In this document: positions 9,234-18,668 of the stretch, one piece after another
Layout: every line of letters begins with the position of its first letter
How positions within the stretch are numbered: the stretch's first letter is position 1
DNA from: Rhizobiales bacterium PAR1
Lineage (GTDB): Bacteria > Pseudomonadota > Alphaproteobacteria > Rhizobiales > Beijerinckiaceae
Assembly (NCBI GenBank): GCA_002256205.1
Contig: NKIW01000004.1
Coordinates: forward strand, 139,802-203,801
DNA length: 64,000 nt
Direction: 5' to 3'
Notes under the pieces: model-generated
Seen by the model: only the letters and a program-made list of their open reading frames with translations
Told to the model about the DNA's origin: nothing
The model's database searches: none
Translations under genes and position numbers: made by a program

Positions 9234-10219
9234 AAGCGCCGGGCTTCTGGCAGCAGGGCGAAAGCCGTCTCCTTGCCTCGCTGCTGGCACCGCTCGGTTG
9301 GATATATGGCAAAATCACCCTCAACCGCATGGCCAAACCAGGCTGGCGCGCGCCGGTACCAGTGATTTCCATCGGAAATTTCACCGCTGGCGGCGCGGGA
9401 AAAACCCCGACTGCGATGGCCGTGGTGACAGCGCTTCAAGCGCGCGGCGAGACGCCTTTTGTTCTAACACGCGGGTATGGCGGTCACGAAAGCGGGCCGT
9501 TGCGAGTCGATACCGCCCGCCATACCGCCGCCGACGTCGGTGATGAACCGCTGCTGCTCGCACGCCATGCGGCGACCATCGTCGCGCGAGACAGGGCGGC
9601 GGGCGCTCACCTCGCGGTTAGTCAAGGCGCAACCTGTCTCGTGCTCGACGATGCCTTGCAGAACCCGGCGCTGGCGAAGGATTTTTCCCTTGCCGTGATC
9701 GACGGCGGCTTTGGGTTCGGAAATGGCTTTTGCGTGCCGGCAGGACCACTGCGCGCACCGGTTTCCGGGCAACTCGAACATGTTGATGCGGTGCTGGTGA
9801 TCGGGGAGGACGAGACAGGCGCGGCACAGGCCTTGGCGGGCAAGCCGCTCCATGTCTCTCACCTCATGCCGGATGCCGGCATCGCTTCACGCCTGCACGG
9901 CACCGAGATCAACGCCTTCTGCGGCATCGGGCGGCCTGAGAAATTCCGCGCGACGCTGGAAGCGCTGGGCGCCGATGTGTCAGGCTTTCATGCCTTCGGT
10001 GATCATCACACCTATTCGGATACCGAGGCTCAAACCCTGCTGGGCATCGCGGGTCATCTTCCGTTGGTGACGACGGAGAAAGACCTGGTTCGCCTGAAAG
10101 GTTCTCCGGCACTCGACGCTTTGGCCAAGCGCGCCACCGCCCTGCCGGTCACGATTTCGCTGCCCGAACCGCTGCTCGACACGATTTATCGCGCGATAGA
10201 TTCAGTCCGCAAGCGCTGA
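9230..10219 (+). CDS. lpxK: Tetraacyldisaccharide 4'-kinase
   Basis: A 329-residue kinase that phosphorylates the 4' position of the lipid A disaccharide. A short N-terminal membrane-anchoring helix precedes VISIGNFTAGGAGKTP with the Walker A lysine K58, and LVTTEKDLVRLKG near the C-terminus is typical of LpxK. Last gene of the MAPEG-to-lpxK operon. The final 34 bases overlap, tail to tail, with the 3' end of the DUF2093 gene on the other strand, so the two reading frames share DNA at 10186-10219. Confidence 0.96.
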   Translation: MKAPGFWQQGESRLLASLLAPLGWIYGKITLNRMAKPGWRAPVPVISIGNFTAGGAGKTPTAMAVVTALQARGETPFVLTRGYGGHESGPLRVDTARHTAADVGDEPLLLARHAATIVARDRAAGAHLAVSQGATCLVLDDALQNPALAKDFSLAVIDGGFGFGNGFCVPAGPLRAPVSGQLEHVDAVLVIGEDETGAAQALAGKPLHVSHLMPDAGIASRLHGTEINAFCGIGRPEKFRATLEALGADVSGFHAFGDHHTYSDTEAQTLLGIAGHLPLVTTEKDLVRLKGSPALDALAKRATALPVTISLPEPLLDTIYRAIDSVRKR

Positions 10220-10419
10220 AGAATCGCCTCAGGACCGGCGTAGGCCTCCTGCCGCTCGGCACTCCAGTACTTCAGATCCTGCAACGGAATCGTCTGCCCG
10301 GTGACGCTGCAGCGCACGAAAGTCCCTTGCCGGAGAATGCGATAATCGCTGTCGGAATATTCCAGAACGGCCTCGTTTCCGAGACCGGGCATCCCAAGGC
10401 CGGCGGGCATCTTGATCAT
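10186..10419 (-). CDS. DUF2093 domain-containing protein
   Basis: A 77-residue protein with EAVLEYSDSDYRILRQGTFV and RCSVTGQTIPL, the DUF2093 core. I prefer the ATG at 10419 (MIKMPAG), which has GAGGT eight to nine bases upstream, over the ATG at 10434, which lacks a ribosome binding site. It lies between lpxK (convergent, 34-base overlap) and xseA (same strand, upstream), the usual alphaproteobacterial neighbourhood. Function unknown. Confidence 0.85.
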   Translation of the reverse strand: MIKMPAGLGMPGLGNEAVLEYSDSDYRILRQGTFVRCSVTGQTIPLQDLKYWSAERQEAYAGPEAILQRLRTESIAR

Positions 10420-10511
10420 CGGAAGTGACCTCATGTCATTGTGAATTGGCTGGTTTTCTCTAGGGCGCGATCACGAAGCCTGCAAGTCCAATGCCCACAG
10501 GGTGGACCACT

Positions 10512-12098
10512 TCAGAACAGGCTCCCCTGATCGATCGCTGGGCCCTTGGGTTTCGACGGACGCGGCTGGGGAAGCGCGGTGGTGGGTGCTTTCTCGCCGC
10601 CCGCGACGGCGTTGATTCGGCCATCGCTGAACTCAATCGAAAGCCCCTGCCCGGAGGACACCGCTGCGGCAGCGCGCATCACCGCGTTGTTCTCGTCGCG
10701 CACCACGGCATAGCCGCGCGCAAGAACGCTGCGATAGCCGAGAGAATTGAGGAGCTTCGCGCGGGCGACAAAGGTCTGCTTCTCGCGGCCAAGGCGGTTG
10801 GATATTTCCTGAGAGAGCCGCTTTCCAATCTGTGAGAGATCACTCTTCCGACGCTCGGTGTCGCGTTTTTCGAGCGTCACCCGCGCCTGAATCGCACGCA
10901 TCAGGCGCTGTGAAATCTGCTGAAGCTCCTGCTGACCGGCTTTCAGGCGGCGTTCCTTGAGACCCGGCAAACGTGCCGCAAGGCCCGCGAGTTTGGCTTT
11001 CACCCCAGCGAGTTGCGCCGCCGGGGTCTGCGCGCCGAGGCGATGGGCGAGCCTGCCAAGCGCGAGGGTTCGCCGATCCAGCAGCGCCCGCATGGCGGCT
11101 TCCTGCCGGATTGAGGCGCGATCCAGCCGCTGGCGCGGGCCCTCCAGCGCCCGCTCCGCTGAAGGCAACGCGCGGACGAGGTTGGAAAAATCGCGCCTGC
11201 GACGCTCCTGCCCGCGCATCACAGCGCCTGTGAGGCGTGCGGCGTGGCTGCGTATCTCGGCGATCAGGTCCGCCCGTACCGGTACGATCATCTCGGCAGC
11301 GGCGGTGGGTGTTGGCGCACGCAGGTCCGCGACAAGATCAAGTAAGGTCCAGTCGGTCTCGTGACCAATGGCCGAGACGAGCGGAATTGCGCTCTCCGCC
11401 GCCGCGCGCACGACGATTTCCTCGTTGAAACCCCAGAGGTCTTCGAGCGAACCGCCGCCACGTGCGACAACGATCACATCGGGACGCGGGAGATTGTCAT
11501 CATCAACTGCAATCGCGTTGAAACCGCGAATCGCTGCGGCGACTTCCGCCGCGCTGCCCTCACCCTGCACCCGGACCGGCCAGACCAGCACCTCACGCGG
11601 GAAGCGATCCGAAAGGCGGTGGATCATGTCGCGGATCACCGCGCCGGTCGGCGAGGTCACGATGCCGATTACCTCCGGCAAATACGGCAGCGGCCGCTTG
11701 CGGGCGGCATCAAAAACGCCCTCGGTCTGGAGTTTGCGGCGACGTTCTTCCAGAAGCGCCATAAGCGCGCCGACGCCGGCCGGCTCCATCTGCTCGATGA
11801 TGATCTGGTAGCTAGACTTGCCGGGAAAGGTGCTGATTCGCCCCGTCGCGATCACTTCCAACCCATCTTCAGGCCGAAACTTGATGCGGGAGAAAACACC
11901 TTTCCAGATCACGGCGTCGATACGCGCATTCTGATCCTTCAGCGAGAAATAGACATGGCCGGAGCCATGCGGGCCGCGATAGCCGGAAATCTCGCCCCGG
12001 ATACGCACATTCCCAAAGGCATCCTCCACCGTGCGCTTGAGCGCGCCGGCGAGTTCGGAGACCGAGAGTTCGGGTGTGTTGGAAACCGCGTCGTTCAT
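10512..12098 (-). CDS. xseA: Exodeoxyribonuclease VII large subunit
   Basis: A 528-residue protein. Residues 10-115 form the OB-fold DNA-binding domain ([21 protein letters not shown]-like segment), residues 130-330 the nuclease domain with [15 protein letters not shown] and [16 protein letters not shown], and the rest is a long coiled coil rich in Arg, Leu and Gln that forms the rod of the complex. With XseB (not in this window) it degrades single-stranded DNA from both ends. The C-terminal 40 residues are a Pro/Lys-rich tail. Divergent from purD. Confidence 0.96.
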   Translation of the reverse strand: MNDAVSNTPELSVSELAGALKRTVEDAFGNVRIRGEISGYRGPHGSGHVYFSLKDQNARIDAVIWKGVFSRIKFRPEDGLEVIATGRISTFPGKSSYQIIIEQMEPAGVGALMALLEERRRKLQTEGVFDAARKRPLPYLPEVIGIVTSPTGAVIRDMIHRLSDRFPREVLVWPVRVQGEGSAAEVAAAIRGFNAIAVDDDNLPRPDVIVVARGGGSLEDLWGFNEEIVVRAAAESAIPLVSAIGHETDWTLLDLVADLRAPTPTAAAEMIVPVRADLIAEIRSHAARLTGAVMRGQERRRRDFSNLVRALPSAERALEGPRQRLDRASIRQEAAMRALLDRRTLALGRLAHRLGAQTPAAQLAGVKAKLAGLAARLPGLKERRLKAGQQELQQISQRLMRAIQARVTLEKRDTERRKSDLSQIGKRLSQEISNRLGREKQTFVARAKLLNSLGYRSVLARGYAVVRDENNAVMRAAAAVSSGQGLSIEFSDGRINAVAGGEKAPTTALPQPRPSKPKGPAIDQGSLF

Positions 12099-12177
12099 TT
12101 CTATCAGTTCTAGAGATGCGCCGCCGGAGATGCTACAGCGCGCGGCAAGGATTGCAGCGTTTTAGACAGGTGCCTTG

Positions 12178-13452
12178 ATGAATGTTCTGTTGATCGGCAA
12201 TGGTGGCCGCGAAAACGCCCTCGCCTGGGCGATCTCCCGAAGCCCTGCCTTGACCAAGCTCTTCATCGCGCCCGGCAACCCCGGCACGGCGAGCCTTGGC
12301 ACCAACGTCATGCTTTCGATCGGCGAGCACAAGGCGGTGATCGATTTCTGCCGCACCAACGGCATCGCGCTGGTGGTCGTCGGGCCGGAAGCGCCACTCG
12401 TCGATGGCATCGCCGACGCGCTGACCGGTGCGGGCATCCGCGTTTTCGGCCCCTCGAAAGCCGCTGCGCAGCTGGAGGGCTCCAAGGATTTCACCAAGTC
12501 GATCTGCGATGCGGCCCATGTGCCCACCGCCGCCTACCAGACCTTCACCGAGGCAGCCGCTGCACTCGCCTACGTGCGGGAAAAGGGCGCGCCCATCGTC
12601 GTAAAATACGATGGCCTGATGGCCGGCAAGGGCGTCACGGTCGCGGAAACGCTTGCCGAGGCGGAAGAGGCGCTCAAAGCGCTCTACGCCAGCGAGGATA
12701 ACGCCAAGATCGTCATCGAGGAGATGCTCGTCGGCGAGGAAGCGAGCTTCTTCTGTTTTGTTGATGGGGAAACCGTGCTGCCGCTCGGTTCGGCGCAGGA
12801 TCACAAGCGGGTTTTCGATGGCGATCAGGGGCCGAATACCGGCGGCATGGGTGCCTATTCGCCCGCGCCGGTGATGGACGACGAGGTCGAGCGCCGCACG
12901 CTCGCCGAGATCGTCATCCCCTCCGCGAAGGAAATGGTCCGGCGCGGCACGCCCTACCGCGGCATCCTCTTCGTCGGGCTGATGATCGGGCCGCAGGGAC
13001 CAAAGCTCATCGAATACAATTGCCGCTTCGGCGATCCCGAATGTCAGGTGCTGATGCTTCGCCTTGAAAGTGACCTTCTCGGGCTGCTCGATGGCGTCGC
13101 GCGCGGGGAACTCGCCAAGCTCTCGGTGACGCTGAAGCCGGTTTCGGCGGTCGGCGTGGTGATGGCGTCGCAGGGTTATCCCGGCGCGTTCGAGAAGGGC
13201 AGCGCGATCCGGGGGCTGGACGCCGCCGCTGCAATGCCCAGCGCGAGGATTTTCCATGCCGGGACACGCTCGGATGGGTCCATGATCCGCGCCAATGGCG
13301 GGCGGGTGCTCACGGTCTGCGCAACCGGGGCTGATCTGCCTGAAGCGCGTAACAGGGCCTACGCCGCTGTCGGCAAGATCGACTGGCCCGAAGGGTTCTG
13401 CCGTTCGGACATCGGCGCAAAAGGGTTGGCGCGCCTTTCAAAAGGAAGCTGA
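12178..13452 (+). CDS. purD: Phosphoribosylamine--glycine ligase
   Basis: A 424-residue GAR synthetase, the second step of de novo purine synthesis. MNVLLIGNGGRENALAWA opens the N-terminal Rossmann-like domain; the ATP-grasp domain follows with VKYDGLMAGKGV and GPNTGGMGAYSP, then the C-terminal domain with FHAGT. I chose the ATG at 12178 rather than the TTG one codon earlier. It is divergent from xseA and followed one base later by the dehalogenase-like gene, so the pair probably shares a transcript although no functional link is evident. Confidence 0.96.
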   Translation: MNVLLIGNGGRENALAWAISRSPALTKLFIAPGNPGTASLGTNVMLSIGEHKAVIDFCRTNGIALVVVGPEAPLVDGIADALTGAGIRVFGPSKAAAQLEGSKDFTKSICDAAHVPTAAYQTFTEAAAALAYVREKGAPIVVKYDGLMAGKGVTVAETLAEAEEALKALYASEDNAKIVIEEMLVGEEASFFCFVDGETVLPLGSAQDHKRVFDGDQGPNTGGMGAYSPAPVMDDEVERRTLAEIVIPSAKEMVRRGTPYRGILFVGLMIGPQGPKLIEYNCRFGDPECQVLMLRLESDLLGLLDGVARGELAKLSVTLKPVSAVGVVMASQGYPGAFEKGSAIRGLDAAAAMPSARIFHAGTRSDGSMIRANGGRVLTVCATGADLPEARNRAYAAVGKIDWPEGFCRSDIGAKGLARLSKGS

Positions 13453-13453
13453 C

Positions 13454-14353
13454 ATGAGCGATCTCGCGGATCTCTTCCCCGGCTTTGAAGCGAAATACAT
13501 CCCCACCGATGAGGGGCAGATTTTCGCCCGCATCGGCGGCAAGGGCACACCGCTCGTGCTGCTCCACGGCTTCCCGCAGACGCATGTGATGTGGCATCGC
13601 ATCGCGCCGGATCTCGCGAAGACGCATCAGGTCATCGCGATGGATTTGCGCGGCTATGGCTGGTCCAGCGCGCCACGCTCGGATGAGGCGCACCAGACCT
13701 ATTCCAAGCGCGAGATGGCAAAAGATGTGCTCCGCGTCATCGACGAACTCGGCCATACCCGCTTTGCCCTCGCCGGGCATGATCGTGGCGGGCGCGTCGC
13801 CTATCGCCTCGCACTCGATCATCCGGGGCGGGTGACGAAACTCGCCCTGCTCGACATCATCCCCACCATCGATATGTGGGAGCGCATGGACGCGAAGCGC
13901 GCGATGCAGGTCTATCACTGGAGCTTCCTCGCCCAGCCGCAGCCGATGCCCGAGACCATGATCGGCAAGGCGCCGACCGAATGGCTCGAGCACACCCTCG
14001 CCAGCTGGACAGCGACGAAAGATCTCTCAGGGTTTGATCGCCGCGCGCTGGCGCATTATCGCGCGTTTTTCAATGATCCCTCCCACATCCACGCAACCTG
14101 CGAGGATTATCGCGCCGGGGCAACGCGCGACGCGGAAGCCGACGAGGCGAGTCGTGCCAAGGGCGAGACGATCGATTGCCCGGTGCATGTGCTGTGGGGC
14201 GAGGCAGGCATTCCGGCCTCCGGTTCGTCGCCGCTTGATGCGTGGAAGACCTTCGCGCCTCAGGCTACCGGTGAAGCCATTGAAAGCGGGCATTTTCTCA
14301 CTGAGGAAAACCCGGTGGAGACGCTCTGCGTGCTGAAAGCGTTCTTCGGATGA
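13454..14353 (+). CDS. Fluoroacetate dehalogenase-like alpha/beta hydrolase
   Basis: A 299-residue alpha/beta hydrolase. By residue count it has Asp110 in GHDRGGR (nucleophile), Asp134 and His280 (charge relay), Arg111 and Arg114 (carboxylate clamp), and His155, Trp156 and Tyr219 (halide pocket). These are the same residues at the same numbers as in the characterised fluoroacetate dehalogenase of Rhodopseudomonas palustris (RPA1163), as I remember it. The likely reaction is hydrolytic removal of halide from a 2-haloacetate to give glycolate; activity on fluoride versus chloride cannot be read from sequence. ATG at 13454 follows the purD stop; its own TGA overlaps the patatin ATG. Cytosolic, no signal peptide. 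Confidence 0.85.
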   Translation: MSDLADLFPGFEAKYIPTDEGQIFARIGGKGTPLVLLHGFPQTHVMWHRIAPDLAKTHQVIAMDLRGYGWSSAPRSDEAHQTYSKREMAKDVLRVIDELGHTRFALAGHDRGGRVAYRLALDHPGRVTKLALLDIIPTIDMWERMDAKRAMQVYHWSFLAQPQPMPETMIGKAPTEWLEHTLASWTATKDLSGFDRRALAHYRAFFNDPSHIHATCEDYRAGATRDAEADEASRAKGETIDCPVHVLWGEAGIPASGSSPLDAWKTFAPQATGEAIESGHFLTEENPVETLCVLKAFFG

Positions 14354-15174
14354 GTCCTCGCGTCGGGCTGGTGCTCGGTTCGGGCGGTGCGCGTGGCCTC
14401 GCGCATATCGTTGTGCTGGAAACGCTTGACCGGCTCGGTATTCGCCCGGTCCAGATCACGGGTACCTCCATCGGCGCCATTCTCGGCGCGGCCTATGCCT
14501 CAGGCGTTTCCGGCGCGGAGTTGCGCGCCCATGTTCTGCGCGATTTCCGCGACAGAACCGATGTGATGACCCGCCTGTTTCAGGCCCGGATCGGGCGCAT
14601 CACCGACCTGTGGAAGGGCGGACTTGGCAACCCCGTTCTGGTGGATGCGGAAGGGATTCTCGAACGCTTCCTGCCAAAGCCGCTCCCCCATCGATTTGAA
14701 GATCTCACCATTCCCTTGTCCGTCGTTGCGGCGGATTTCCACCGCCTCGACCGCGTCGTGTTCACCTCCGGCGCGCTGGCTCCGGCCGTGGCCGCCTCGA
14801 TGGCGATCCCTGGCCTTGTCAAACCTGTGGTGTTCGACAACCACGTGATGGTCGATGGCGGCGCGGTTGATCCGCTGCCCGTGCGGGCAATCACGGCAGA
14901 GGTTGATCTCATCCTCGCGATTGACGTGTCACGTGCCGCAGCGCGGGAGGAAAGCGCGAAAATTCCCACCGCGATCGAGACGGGATTTCGTGTCTATGAT
15001 CTGATGCAGGCGGCGCTTGCCGATGCGCAGGCTGCCGCAAACGCCCTGCCGATCCGCCGATTGAAAGCGCCGGTGGAAGGCTTCAACGCACTCGATTTCT
15101 TCGCGGCGAAGAAAATTCTCGCGGCTTCAGAAGGGCTGGCCGGCGCTGTGGAATCGATTCTGGCGCAGGGCTAG
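14350..15174 (+). CDS. Patatin-like phospholipase
   Basis: A 274-residue patatin-domain protein of the RssA/NTE type. It has the oxyanion loop GSGGARG (residues 10-16), the nucleophile elbow GTSIG with Ser40, and the catalytic Asp169 in a VDGG motif, so the Ser-Asp dyad is intact. There is no signal peptide or membrane helix; it probably acts in the cytosol on lysophospholipids or other acyl esters. ATG overlaps the hydrolase stop (ATGA). A strong inverted repeat follows the stop at 15174. Confidence 0.92.
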   Translation: MSPRVGLVLGSGGARGLAHIVVLETLDRLGIRPVQITGTSIGAILGAAYASGVSGAELRAHVLRDFRDRTDVMTRLFQARIGRITDLWKGGLGNPVLVDAEGILERFLPKPLPHRFEDLTIPLSVVAADFHRLDRVVFTSGALAPAVAASMAIPGLVKPVVFDNHVMVDGGAVDPLPVRAITAEVDLILAIDVSRAAAREESAKIPTAIETGFRVYDLMQAALADAQAAANALPIRRLKAPVEGFNALDFFAAKKILAASEGLAGAVESILAQG

Positions 15175-15209
15175 AGCGAGTTTCGATCAACCTCGATCAA
15201 AACTCGCTC
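15174..15209. repeat. Inverted repeat after the patatin gene, terminator-like
   Basis: Arms of ten bases (GAGCGAGTTT at 15174-15183, AAACTCGCTC at 15200-15209) pair perfectly around a 16-base loop, followed on the plus strand by the T-rich run ATTTTCTTGTTTT. It lies between the convergent patatin and tadA genes and can end plus-strand transcription. This sequence is also the first half of a composite intergenic repeat often met in Hyphomicrobiales; the second half is the palindrome at 15227. Confidence 0.65.
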
Positions 15210-15226
15210 CATTTTCTTGTTTTGAC

Positions 15227-15272
15227 GCCTTTTTTCTTCACGCGAACCGGTTTCCACTTCTCTTGAAAATGC
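15227..15272. repeat. Palindromic intergenic repeat, copy 1
   Basis: The core CGCGAACCGGTTTCCACTTC followed by TTGAAAATGC matches the copy at 18623-18666 with few changes. In this copy the left arm is degenerate. It sits just beyond the 3' end of tadA, as copy 2 sits just beyond the 3' end of mutL. I recognise the element from other Hyphomicrobiales genomes as a dispersed short palindrome; no function is established here. Confidence 0.8.
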
Positions 15273-15280
15273 TCCAAGGC

Positions 15281-15754
15281 TCAGCGTCGTTCCCGAAAGA
15301 ATGCGCGCAGCATCTCTGCCGCCTCGCCCTCGCGAATGCCGCCATAGACTTCCGGCGCGTGATGGCAGGTGGGCTGATGATAGAGCCTCGGACCATGCTC
15401 GACACCGCCGCCTTTCGGGTCTGGTGCTGCGTAATATAGCCGCCGGATGCGCGCGAACGAGATCGCCGTCCCGCACATCGGGCAGGGTTCGAGCGTGACA
15501 TAGAGGTCCGCGCCGCCGATGCGCTCGGAGCCTTGGGATGCGCAGGCTGCGCGAATGGCGAGCATTTCCGCATGCGCCGTGGGATCATTGAGCTCGCGCG
15601 TCCGGTTACCAGCGCGCCCGATCACCTGCCCGTCCAGCAGGATCGCCGCACCGATCGGCACCTCACCACGCGCGCCAGCGGCTTCAGCCTCGGCGAAGGC
15701 GATATCAAACCCCGAGACCGGAACCGGCGTATCCCCCGCCATCGACATTCCCAT
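15281..15754 (-). CDS. tadA: tRNA-adenosine deaminase (nucleoside deaminase)
   Basis: A 157-residue CDA-fold zinc deaminase with HAE (His61, catalytic Glu63) and PCPMCG (Cys91, Cys94) zinc ligands. TadA converts adenosine 34 of tRNA-Arg(ACG) to inosine. The frame is open 48 bases further upstream, but the extension has no homologous look; ATGs at 15754, 15748 and 15742 are all possible and none has a decisive ribosome binding site. Divergent from the pseudouridine synthase gene, a common alphaproteobacterial arrangement. Confidence 0.9.
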   Translation of the reverse strand: MGMSMAGDTPVPVSGFDIAFAEAEAAGARGEVPIGAAILLDGQVIGRAGNRTRELNDPTAHAEMLAIRAACASQGSERIGGADLYVTLEPCPMCGTAISFARIRRLYYAAPDPKGGGVEHGPRLYHQPTCHHAPEVYGGIREGEAAEMLRAFFRERR

Positions 15755-15831
15755 TGTGAAGATTTGCCTTTTCGCGAAATATTCTTGATCCGGACCTCGC
15801 AAGCGCGCCCCCTTCCTGTTAGAAGCGCGCC

Positions 15832-18009
15832 ATGACGAACAGCGATAACGACAATCGTCGCGGTGACAAGCCCCGCGACTCCCGCCCGCGTGCCCCCGGC
15901 GCGCGCCCGCCTCGCGCTGGTGCGCCCGGCGACAAGAAGAGCTTTGGCGCTCCCAAAGGCGAAGGCCGTTCTTTCAAAGAGAGAACCGAAGGCCGATCCT
16001 TCAAGGACAAGGGCGAAGGTCGTCCTAATGCCGGGAAATCGGAGGGGCGTTCTTTCGGGGGCAAGCCCGAGGGCCGTCCCTTCAACAAGGACCGCAATGC
16101 GCCGACAGGCGAAGCGCGCCCGAAGCGCAGCTGGGGCGAGCGTGGCGATAGCGTCCCCGAAGGTGAGCGTCCGCAGCGTCCTGCCGGGGATCGCCCGTTC
16201 AAGCCGCGTCCGCCGCGGGATGGCGATGCCGGTGGTGAGCGCGCCTTCAAGCCACGCTTCAACCGCGATGGAGATCGCCCGCCGCGTGCCGATGGCGAGA
16301 AGCCGTTCCGTCCGCGTCGCGAGGAAGGCGCCGAGCGCAGCTTCGGCAACCGGGGCGGCGATCGCCCGGATCGCAAGTCTGGATTTGACAAACCGAGATT
16401 CGATAAGCCGGGTTTCGACAAGCCGCGCTTTGATCGTGATACTGATGACGCCCCGCGCGCCCCGGCCGCGCCGGGTGCCGGTTTCGCCCCTGAAGGCGAG
16501 CGTATCGCCCGTGTGATGGCGCGCGCGGGCCTCTGCTCGCGCCGCGATGCCGAGGAATGGATCGCCGAGGGTCGCGTGTCGGTCAACGGCAAGGTGATCA
16601 CCAGCCCGGCCCTTGATGTGAAGGGCTCGGACAAGATCCTCGTTGATGGCAAGCCGCTCCCGGAGCGCGAGCGCACCCGCCTCTGGCTTTATCACAAGCC
16701 GCGCGGTCTCGTGACGACCGAGAGCGACCCCGAGGGCCGCCCGACGGTGTTCGACAATCTGCCGCCCGAAATGCCACGCGTGGTCTCTGTCGGCCGGCTC
16801 GACATCAACACCGAAGGCATGATGCTGCTGACCAATGACGGAGGTCTTGCGCGCGTGCTGGCGCATCCGGAAACCGCCTGGCTGCGGCGCTACCGCGTGC
16901 GCGTGCACGGCGGCGTCAGCCAGCCGGCGCTCGACACGCTACGCGAGGGCATCACGCTCGACGGGATCGACTACGGTCCGATTGTCGCGACACTCGAACG
17001 CGAGATCGGTGACAATGCCTGGCTCGTGATGGACCTGCGCGAAGGCAAGAACCGCGAGATCAAGCGCGTGCTGGAGCATCTCAATTTGCAGGTGAACCGG
17101 CTCATTCGCGTCTCCTTCGGGCCGTTTCAGCTCGAAGACCTCGGCGAAGGTGCCATCGACGAAGTGCGCACCAAGACGCTGAAGGATCAGCTCGGCCCGC
17201 GCCTCATTGAAGAGGCCGGCGCTTATTTTGAAGGCCCACGCCGGGAAAGCGCCGCGAGCCGTGCCGCTGCGATGGTGCAGGATGAGCCGGTTCGCAAACG
17301 CTTTGACCGCCGCAAGCCGACCGAAAAGCGTGATCTCGCGCTTTCCGGCGAAGCCAAAGACCTCAAGGTTCAGCGTGAACGCGTCGCAGACCGCAAGGGC
17401 CGCTCGGTCAAGGTCGAGCGGGTCGTGAAGGTCGATCTGCCGCCGGAGGAGCCACCGCGCATCATCCGCGAGGAGCGTGGCCGCCCCGAGGGTCGCCCGG
17501 CCTTCCGCAAGGATGGTGATCGCCCGTTTCGGGATCGCACGCCACGCCGCGAAGGAGAAGGTGGCGAACGTCCGTTCCGCCCGCGTCCGCCGCGTGAAGA
17601 TGCCGGTGGCGGCGAGCGTAACTTCAAGCCGCGGGGGCCGCGCTCGGAGGGTGCAGGCGGCGAACGTCCGTTCCGCGCACGCCCGCCGCGTGATGATGCC
17701 GGCGGTGGCGAGCGTAGCTTCAAGCCGCGCACCCCGCGCCCAGAGGGTGCAGGCGGCGAACGTCCGTTCCGCGCACGCCCGCCGCGTGATGATGCCGGCG
17801 GTGGCGAGCGTAGCTTCAAGCCGCGCACCCCGCGCCCTGAAGGCGATCGTCCGCGCGGAGACCGTCCGTTTGGTGGAAAACCCGGTGGAAACCGTCCGCC
17901 GGGAGGCAAGCCGTTTGGTGGCAAGCCGGGTGGCGGTCGTCCCGCTGGTGGGCGTCCGCCTGGCGGCAGACCTGATGGCGGCAAACGTCCGCCGCGCGAC
18001 CGGAGCTAG
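15832..18009 (+). CDS. rluB: RluB/RsuA-type rRNA pseudouridine synthase with long Arg/Gly-rich tails
   Basis: A 725-residue protein in which only the middle is enzyme. The S4 RNA-binding domain starts near residue 224 ([18 protein letters not shown]) and the synthase domain carries GRLDINTEG with catalytic Asp324; it should form pseudouridine in 23S rRNA helix 89-type sites. Residues 1-220 and about 465-725 are disordered, rich in Arg, Gly, Pro, Asp and Lys, with units such as [17 protein letters not shown]. In the C-terminal tail a 96-base (32-residue) unit is repeated in tandem almost exactly from about 17,555 to 17,840. Such tails are a known alphaproteobacterial trait and probably bind RNA; that is inference. 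Four bases separate it from rsmD. Confidence 0.9.
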   Translation: MTNSDNDNRRGDKPRDSRPRAPGARPPRAGAPGDKKSFGAPKGEGRSFKERTEGRSFKDKGEGRPNAGKSEGRSFGGKPEGRPFNKDRNAPTGEARPKRSWGERGDSVPEGERPQRPAGDRPFKPRPPRDGDAGGERAFKPRFNRDGDRPPRADGEKPFRPRREEGAERSFGNRGGDRPDRKSGFDKPRFDKPGFDKPRFDRDTDDAPRAPAAPGAGFAPEGERIARVMARAGLCSRRDAEEWIAEGRVSVNGKVITSPALDVKGSDKILVDGKPLPERERTRLWLYHKPRGLVTTESDPEGRPTVFDNLPPEMPRVVSVGRLDINTEGMMLLTNDGGLARVLAHPETAWLRRYRVRVHGGVSQPALDTLREGITLDGIDYGPIVATLEREIGDNAWLVMDLREGKNREIKRVLEHLNLQVNRLIRVSFGPFQLEDLGEGAIDEVRTKTLKDQLGPRLIEEAGAYFEGPRRESAASRAAAMVQDEPVRKRFDRRKPTEKRDLALSGEAKDLKVQRERVADRKGRSVKVERVVKVDLPPEEPPRIIREERGRPEGRPAFRKDGDRPFRDRTPRREGEGGERPFRPRPPREDAGGGERNFKPRGPRSEGAGGERPFRARPPRDDAGGGERSFKPRTPRPEGAGGERPFRARPPRDDAGGGERSFKPRTPRPEGDRPRGDRPFGGKPGGNRPPGGKPFGGKPGGGRPAGGRPPGGRPDGGKRPPRDRS
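17555..17840 (+). repeat. Tandem 96-base coding repeat in rluB
   Basis: The string GTGCAGGCGGCGAACGTCCG begins at 17651 and again at 17747, 96 bases later, and the sequence between is nearly identical from unit to unit; a more diverged unit precedes them. Each unit encodes 32 residues of the Arg/Gly/Pro-rich tail. Being in frame and nearly identical, the units probably arose by recent slippage or unequal exchange. Confidence 0.85.
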
Positions 18010-18012
18010 CCT

Positions 18013-18570
18013 ATGCGGGTTGTCGGCGGACGCCTTGGCGGGCGGGCGCTGAAGGCCCCGCATACAAATGGCATCCGGCCCACGACGGACCGGATGCGCG
18101 AGAGCCTGTTCAATATCCTCACGCATCGCGAAGAATTTGAGATCGAAGGCGCGCGCGTGCTCGATCTTTTCGCCGGCACCGGCGCGTTTTCGGTTGAAGC
18201 CCTCTCGCGCGGCGCGGATTTCGCGGTCATGGTGGATATCGGCGCCGAGGCGCGTGGCCTTCAGCGCGAGAATGTCGAGACACTGGGGCTTGGCGGCGCC
18301 ACGCGCATCCTCAGGCGCGATGCGACGAAGCTCGGCGAGGTTTCGCCCTTTACACCCTTCACGCTGGTTTTCTGCGATCCACCTTACGACAAGGGCCTCG
18401 GCGAGGCCGCACTCGTCTCTGCCTTGCGCGGTGGCTGGCTGGCACCCGGTGCCATCGTGATCCTTGAGGAACGTTCCAGCGCCGAGGTGACGCTGCCGGC
18501 ACCGCTGGAGGAAATCGAGCGTCGAAAGGCTGGTGAAACGCAGCTTATTTTCGCGAAAATGCCGGATTAG
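18013..18570 (+). CDS. rsmD: 16S rRNA (guanine966-N2)-methyltransferase
   Basis: A 185-residue class I SAM-dependent methyltransferase. It opens MRVVGGRLGGRALKAP and has RPTTDRMRESLFNIL, the SAM-binding VLDLFAGTGAFSVEALSRGA and the catalytic DPPYDKG motif, all diagnostic of RsmD. It modifies G966 of 16S rRNA on the 30S subunit. It directly follows the pseudouridine synthase gene, so two rRNA-modifying enzymes share a transcript. Confidence 0.96.
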   Translation: MRVVGGRLGGRALKAPHTNGIRPTTDRMRESLFNILTHREEFEIEGARVLDLFAGTGAFSVEALSRGADFAVMVDIGAEARGLQRENVETLGLGGATRILRRDATKLGEVSPFTPFTLVFCDPPYDKGLGEAALVSALRGGWLAPGAIVILEERSSAEVTLPAPLEEIERRKAGETQLIFAKMPD

Positions 18571-18622
18571 GCGCAGCGCTTCTGCAGCCGCGCTCATAGG
18601 CCCCATCTTCTCTCGATTTATC

Positions 18623-18666
18623 GCATTTTCTTTACGCGAACCGGTGTCCACTTCGCTTGAAAATGC
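18623..18666. repeat. Palindromic intergenic repeat, copy 2
   Basis: Perfect outer arms GCATTTTC (18623-18630) and GAAAATGC (18659-18666) enclose inner arms CGCGAA and TTCGC around CCGGTGTCCAC, giving an extended hairpin. It lies between the convergent rsmD and mutL genes, three bases from the mutL stop. See copy 1 at 15227. Confidence 0.85.
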
Positions 18667-18668
18667 TT

